Below the pieces are notes generated by a model, which was not told where the DNA came from, ran no database searches, and saw nothing but the letters and a program-made list of their open reading frames with translations. 13,321 nucleotides of DNA, taken from contig UQFN01000016.1 of NCBI GenBank assembly GCA_900540365.1, positions 1 to 13,321 on the forward strand. Direction: 5' to 3'. The position numbers and the translations under genes are program-made. The DNA comes from an uncultured Mollicutes bacterium. GTDB lineage: Bacteria; Bacillota_I; Bacilli_A; RFN20; CAG-826. The first letter of the stretch is position 1, and each line of letters begins with the position of its first letter. Shown in pieces: positions 12,019-13,321 of the stretch.

Positions 12019-13121
12019 TATACATTAAACCTAAAAAAGAAAATATCACCATCTTTTGCAATATAATCTTTCCCTTCTATTCTAATTTTACCAGCTTCCT
12101 TTAAAGCAGTTTCGTTTTTATATTTAATAATATCATCATATGTATAAACTTCAGCGCGAATAAAGCCTTTTTTAAAGTCACTATGAATGATTCCAGCACA
12201 ATCAGGGGCTTTCATTCCGTTTAAAAAAGTCCAAGCTCTAACTTCATCTTCTCCAACAGTGAAAAATGTAGAAAGATTAAGCAATTTATAAGCAGTTTTA
12301 ATTAAATTATCTAAGCCACTTTCTTTAATTCCTAACGAAGATAAAAATTCTTCTTTTTCTTCTTTTGAATAACTTGATAATTCAGCTTCAATTTGACAAG
12401 AAATTGCAAGAGCTTGAGCATTTTCTTTTGCGGCATATTCTTTTACTAATTGGAAATTTTTACAATTATCTAAATCAAGCAAATCTGTTTCACTAACATT
12501 TGCAACATAGATAATAGGTTTTAATGTTAAAAAATTAAAATTTTTAAGTAAAAGTTTTTCTTCTTCGTTAAATGTTAAAGTTCTAATTGGTATTTCTTTA
12601 TTTAAACAATCTTTAATTTTGCTTAATAAATTTACTTCAATTAATGCCTCTTTATCCTTTGTAATACGTGCTTTATTTTCGATTTTTCCTAATCTATTTA
12701 AAACAGTTTCGTTATCAGCAAGAATTAATTCTAAATTGATTGTTTCGATATCTCTAATTGGATTAACACTATTGTCAACATGAATTATATCTGAATTTTC
12801 AAAACATCTAACAACTTCGATAATTGCATCAGTTTCTCTAATATGTGATAAAAACTGATTTCCTAAGCCTTCGCCTTTTGAAGCTCCTTTAACTAAACCT
12901 GCAATATCAAAAAATTCGAAGGTAGTATAAATTGTTCTTTTTGGATGAAATAATTCAACTAAATCATCTACTCTTTTATCTTTTACTAATACTGTTCCAA
13001 CATTTGGATTTATAGTTGCAAAAGGATAATTCGCGGCTTCAACATGACTATTTGTAATAGCATTAAATAAAGTTGATTTACCAACATTAGGTAGTCCGAC
13101 TATACCTGCTTTTAACCCCAT
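12018..13121 (-). CDS. ychF: Obg-family ATPase YchF/OLA1
   Basis: A universally conserved, ribosome-associated P-loop NTPase that unusually prefers ATP to GTP; it is linked to stress and translation control. The P-loop GLPNVGKST is at 9-17. DIAGLVKGASKGEGLGNQF is the G3 and switch region. The G4 position reads NVSE, the altered NxxE motif that explains the ATP preference, in place of NKxD. A helical coiled-coil segment follows, and the C-terminal TGS domain covers about 280-367. Length is 367 aa, normal. AGGAGG lies 6 nt before the ATG. It leads the ychF-ispF-gltX operon and has its own -10 box upstream. Confidence 0.97.
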   Translation of the reverse strand: MGLKAGIVGLPNVGKSTLFNAITNSHVEAANYPFATINPNVGTVLVKDKRVDDLVELFHPKRTIYTTFEFFDIAGLVKGASKGEGLGNQFLSHIRETDAIIEVVRCFENSDIIHVDNSVNPIRDIETINLELILADNETVLNRLGKIENKARITKDKEALIEVNLLSKIKDCLNKEIPIRTLTFNEEEKLLLKNFNFLTLKPIIYVANVSETDLLDLDNCKNFQLVKEYAAKENAQALAISCQIEAELSSYSKEEKEEFLSSLGIKESGLDNLIKTAYKLLNLSTFFTVGEDEVRAWTFLNGMKAPDCAGIIHSDFKKGFIRAEVYTYDDIIKYKNETALKEAGKIRIEGKDYIAKDGDIFFFRFNV

Positions 13122-13144
13122 AAAAATCCTCCTAATCGCACGAT

Positions 13145-13150
13145 ATTATA
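13145..13150 (-). promoter_or_regulatory. -10 box of the ychF-ispF-gltX operon
   Basis: A consensus TATAAT on the minus strand (13150-13145) would start transcription near 13138, giving a leader of about 17 nt with AGGAGG. The -35 at 17 nt is a weak TTTAAA. Confidence 0.5.
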
Positions 13151-13174
13151 GTTTATTTTTTAAAAATTTTAAAG

Positions 13175-13196
13175 TTAATAAACTATTGTTTATTAA
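13175..13196. repeat. AT-rich 9-bp inverted repeat upstream of ychF
   Basis: TTAATAAAC (13175-13183) and GTTTATTAA (13188-13196) are exact reverse complements with a 4-nt spacer. It lies at about -35 to -60 of the ychF promoter, a place where a regulator could bind. It could also be a chance result of AT-rich sequence. Confidence 0.4.
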
Positions 13197-13279
13197 TAAT
13201 TAGTCTTTTTTTGTTTTCTTTGATGTTGCATTATTTGATAAAATCTAGCAATTTGAAGAAAAAAGTCTGCAAAACCCCT

Positions 13280-13300
13280 GTGAAACCCTAAATTTATACT
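13280..13300 (+). repeat. 21-bp repeat, copy 2
   Basis: GTGAAACCC, then T, then AAATTTATAC, then T; 19 of 21 bases match the minus strand at 32-12. It is followed by a T-run (13300-13305). The rest of the stretch from 13197 to the window end has no recognisable gene or structure. Confidence 0.5.
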
Positions 13301-13321
13301 TTTTTCGAAGCTTGCGCTTTC

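Overview
This window comes from an AT-rich, low-GC Gram-positive bacterium. Housekeeping genes are, by eye, below 30 % GC. The sequence fits a Bacilli or Mollicutes-like lineage, such as the uncultured gut bacteria near Acholeplasma, RF39 or Erysipelotrichales; this placement is an inference. Supporting signs are an RNA polymerase delta subunit (rpoE), a YugI/CvfD-type S1 protein beside pgi, class II aldolase next to rpoE, tRNA genes with encoded CCA, and Bacillus-like Shine-Dalgarno sites. Trp is read from TGG and no housekeeping gene has an in-frame TGA, so the standard code holds.

Layout. 1-881 (minus): pduL phosphotransacylase coupled to a small TSCPD-domain protein. 1015-1132 (plus): a solitary tRNA-Leu(GAG) with its own terminator. 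1140-1880: an AT-rich stretch holding two small unrecognised ORFs (minus; 80 and 52 aa) whose codon use differs from the neighbours, which looks like a foreign islet. 1882-3626 (minus): an M3 oligoendopeptidase with its own promoter and terminator. 3743-6961 (plus): an overlapping operon HAD phosphatase - ispD - S1 protein - pgi. 7006-7536 (plus): a strong promoter driving tRNA Val-Tyr-Gln-Lys-Leu and a terminator. 7549-7909 (plus): a NifU-like Fe-S scaffold gene that appears leaderless. 7911-13150 (minus): ychF-ispF-gltX, then rpoE-fba, then a CysQ-like phosphatase.

Function. The genes cover central carbon flow (glucose-6-phosphate isomerase, fructose-bisphosphate aldolase, PduL for acetyl-phosphate), MEP isoprenoid synthesis (IspD and IspF, on opposite strands in separate operons), translation (tRNAs, GltX, YchF, S1 protein), transcription (delta), Fe-S assembly and peptide turnover. 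Most of the window is ordinary core genome, and I see no defence system, CRISPR array, integrase or transposase.

The less ordinary features are the small-ORF islet beside tRNA-Leu, an 11-bp inverted repeat bracketing the tRNA operon promoter, the leaderless nifU-like gene, and a 21-bp repeat found in inverted orientation at the two ends of the window.
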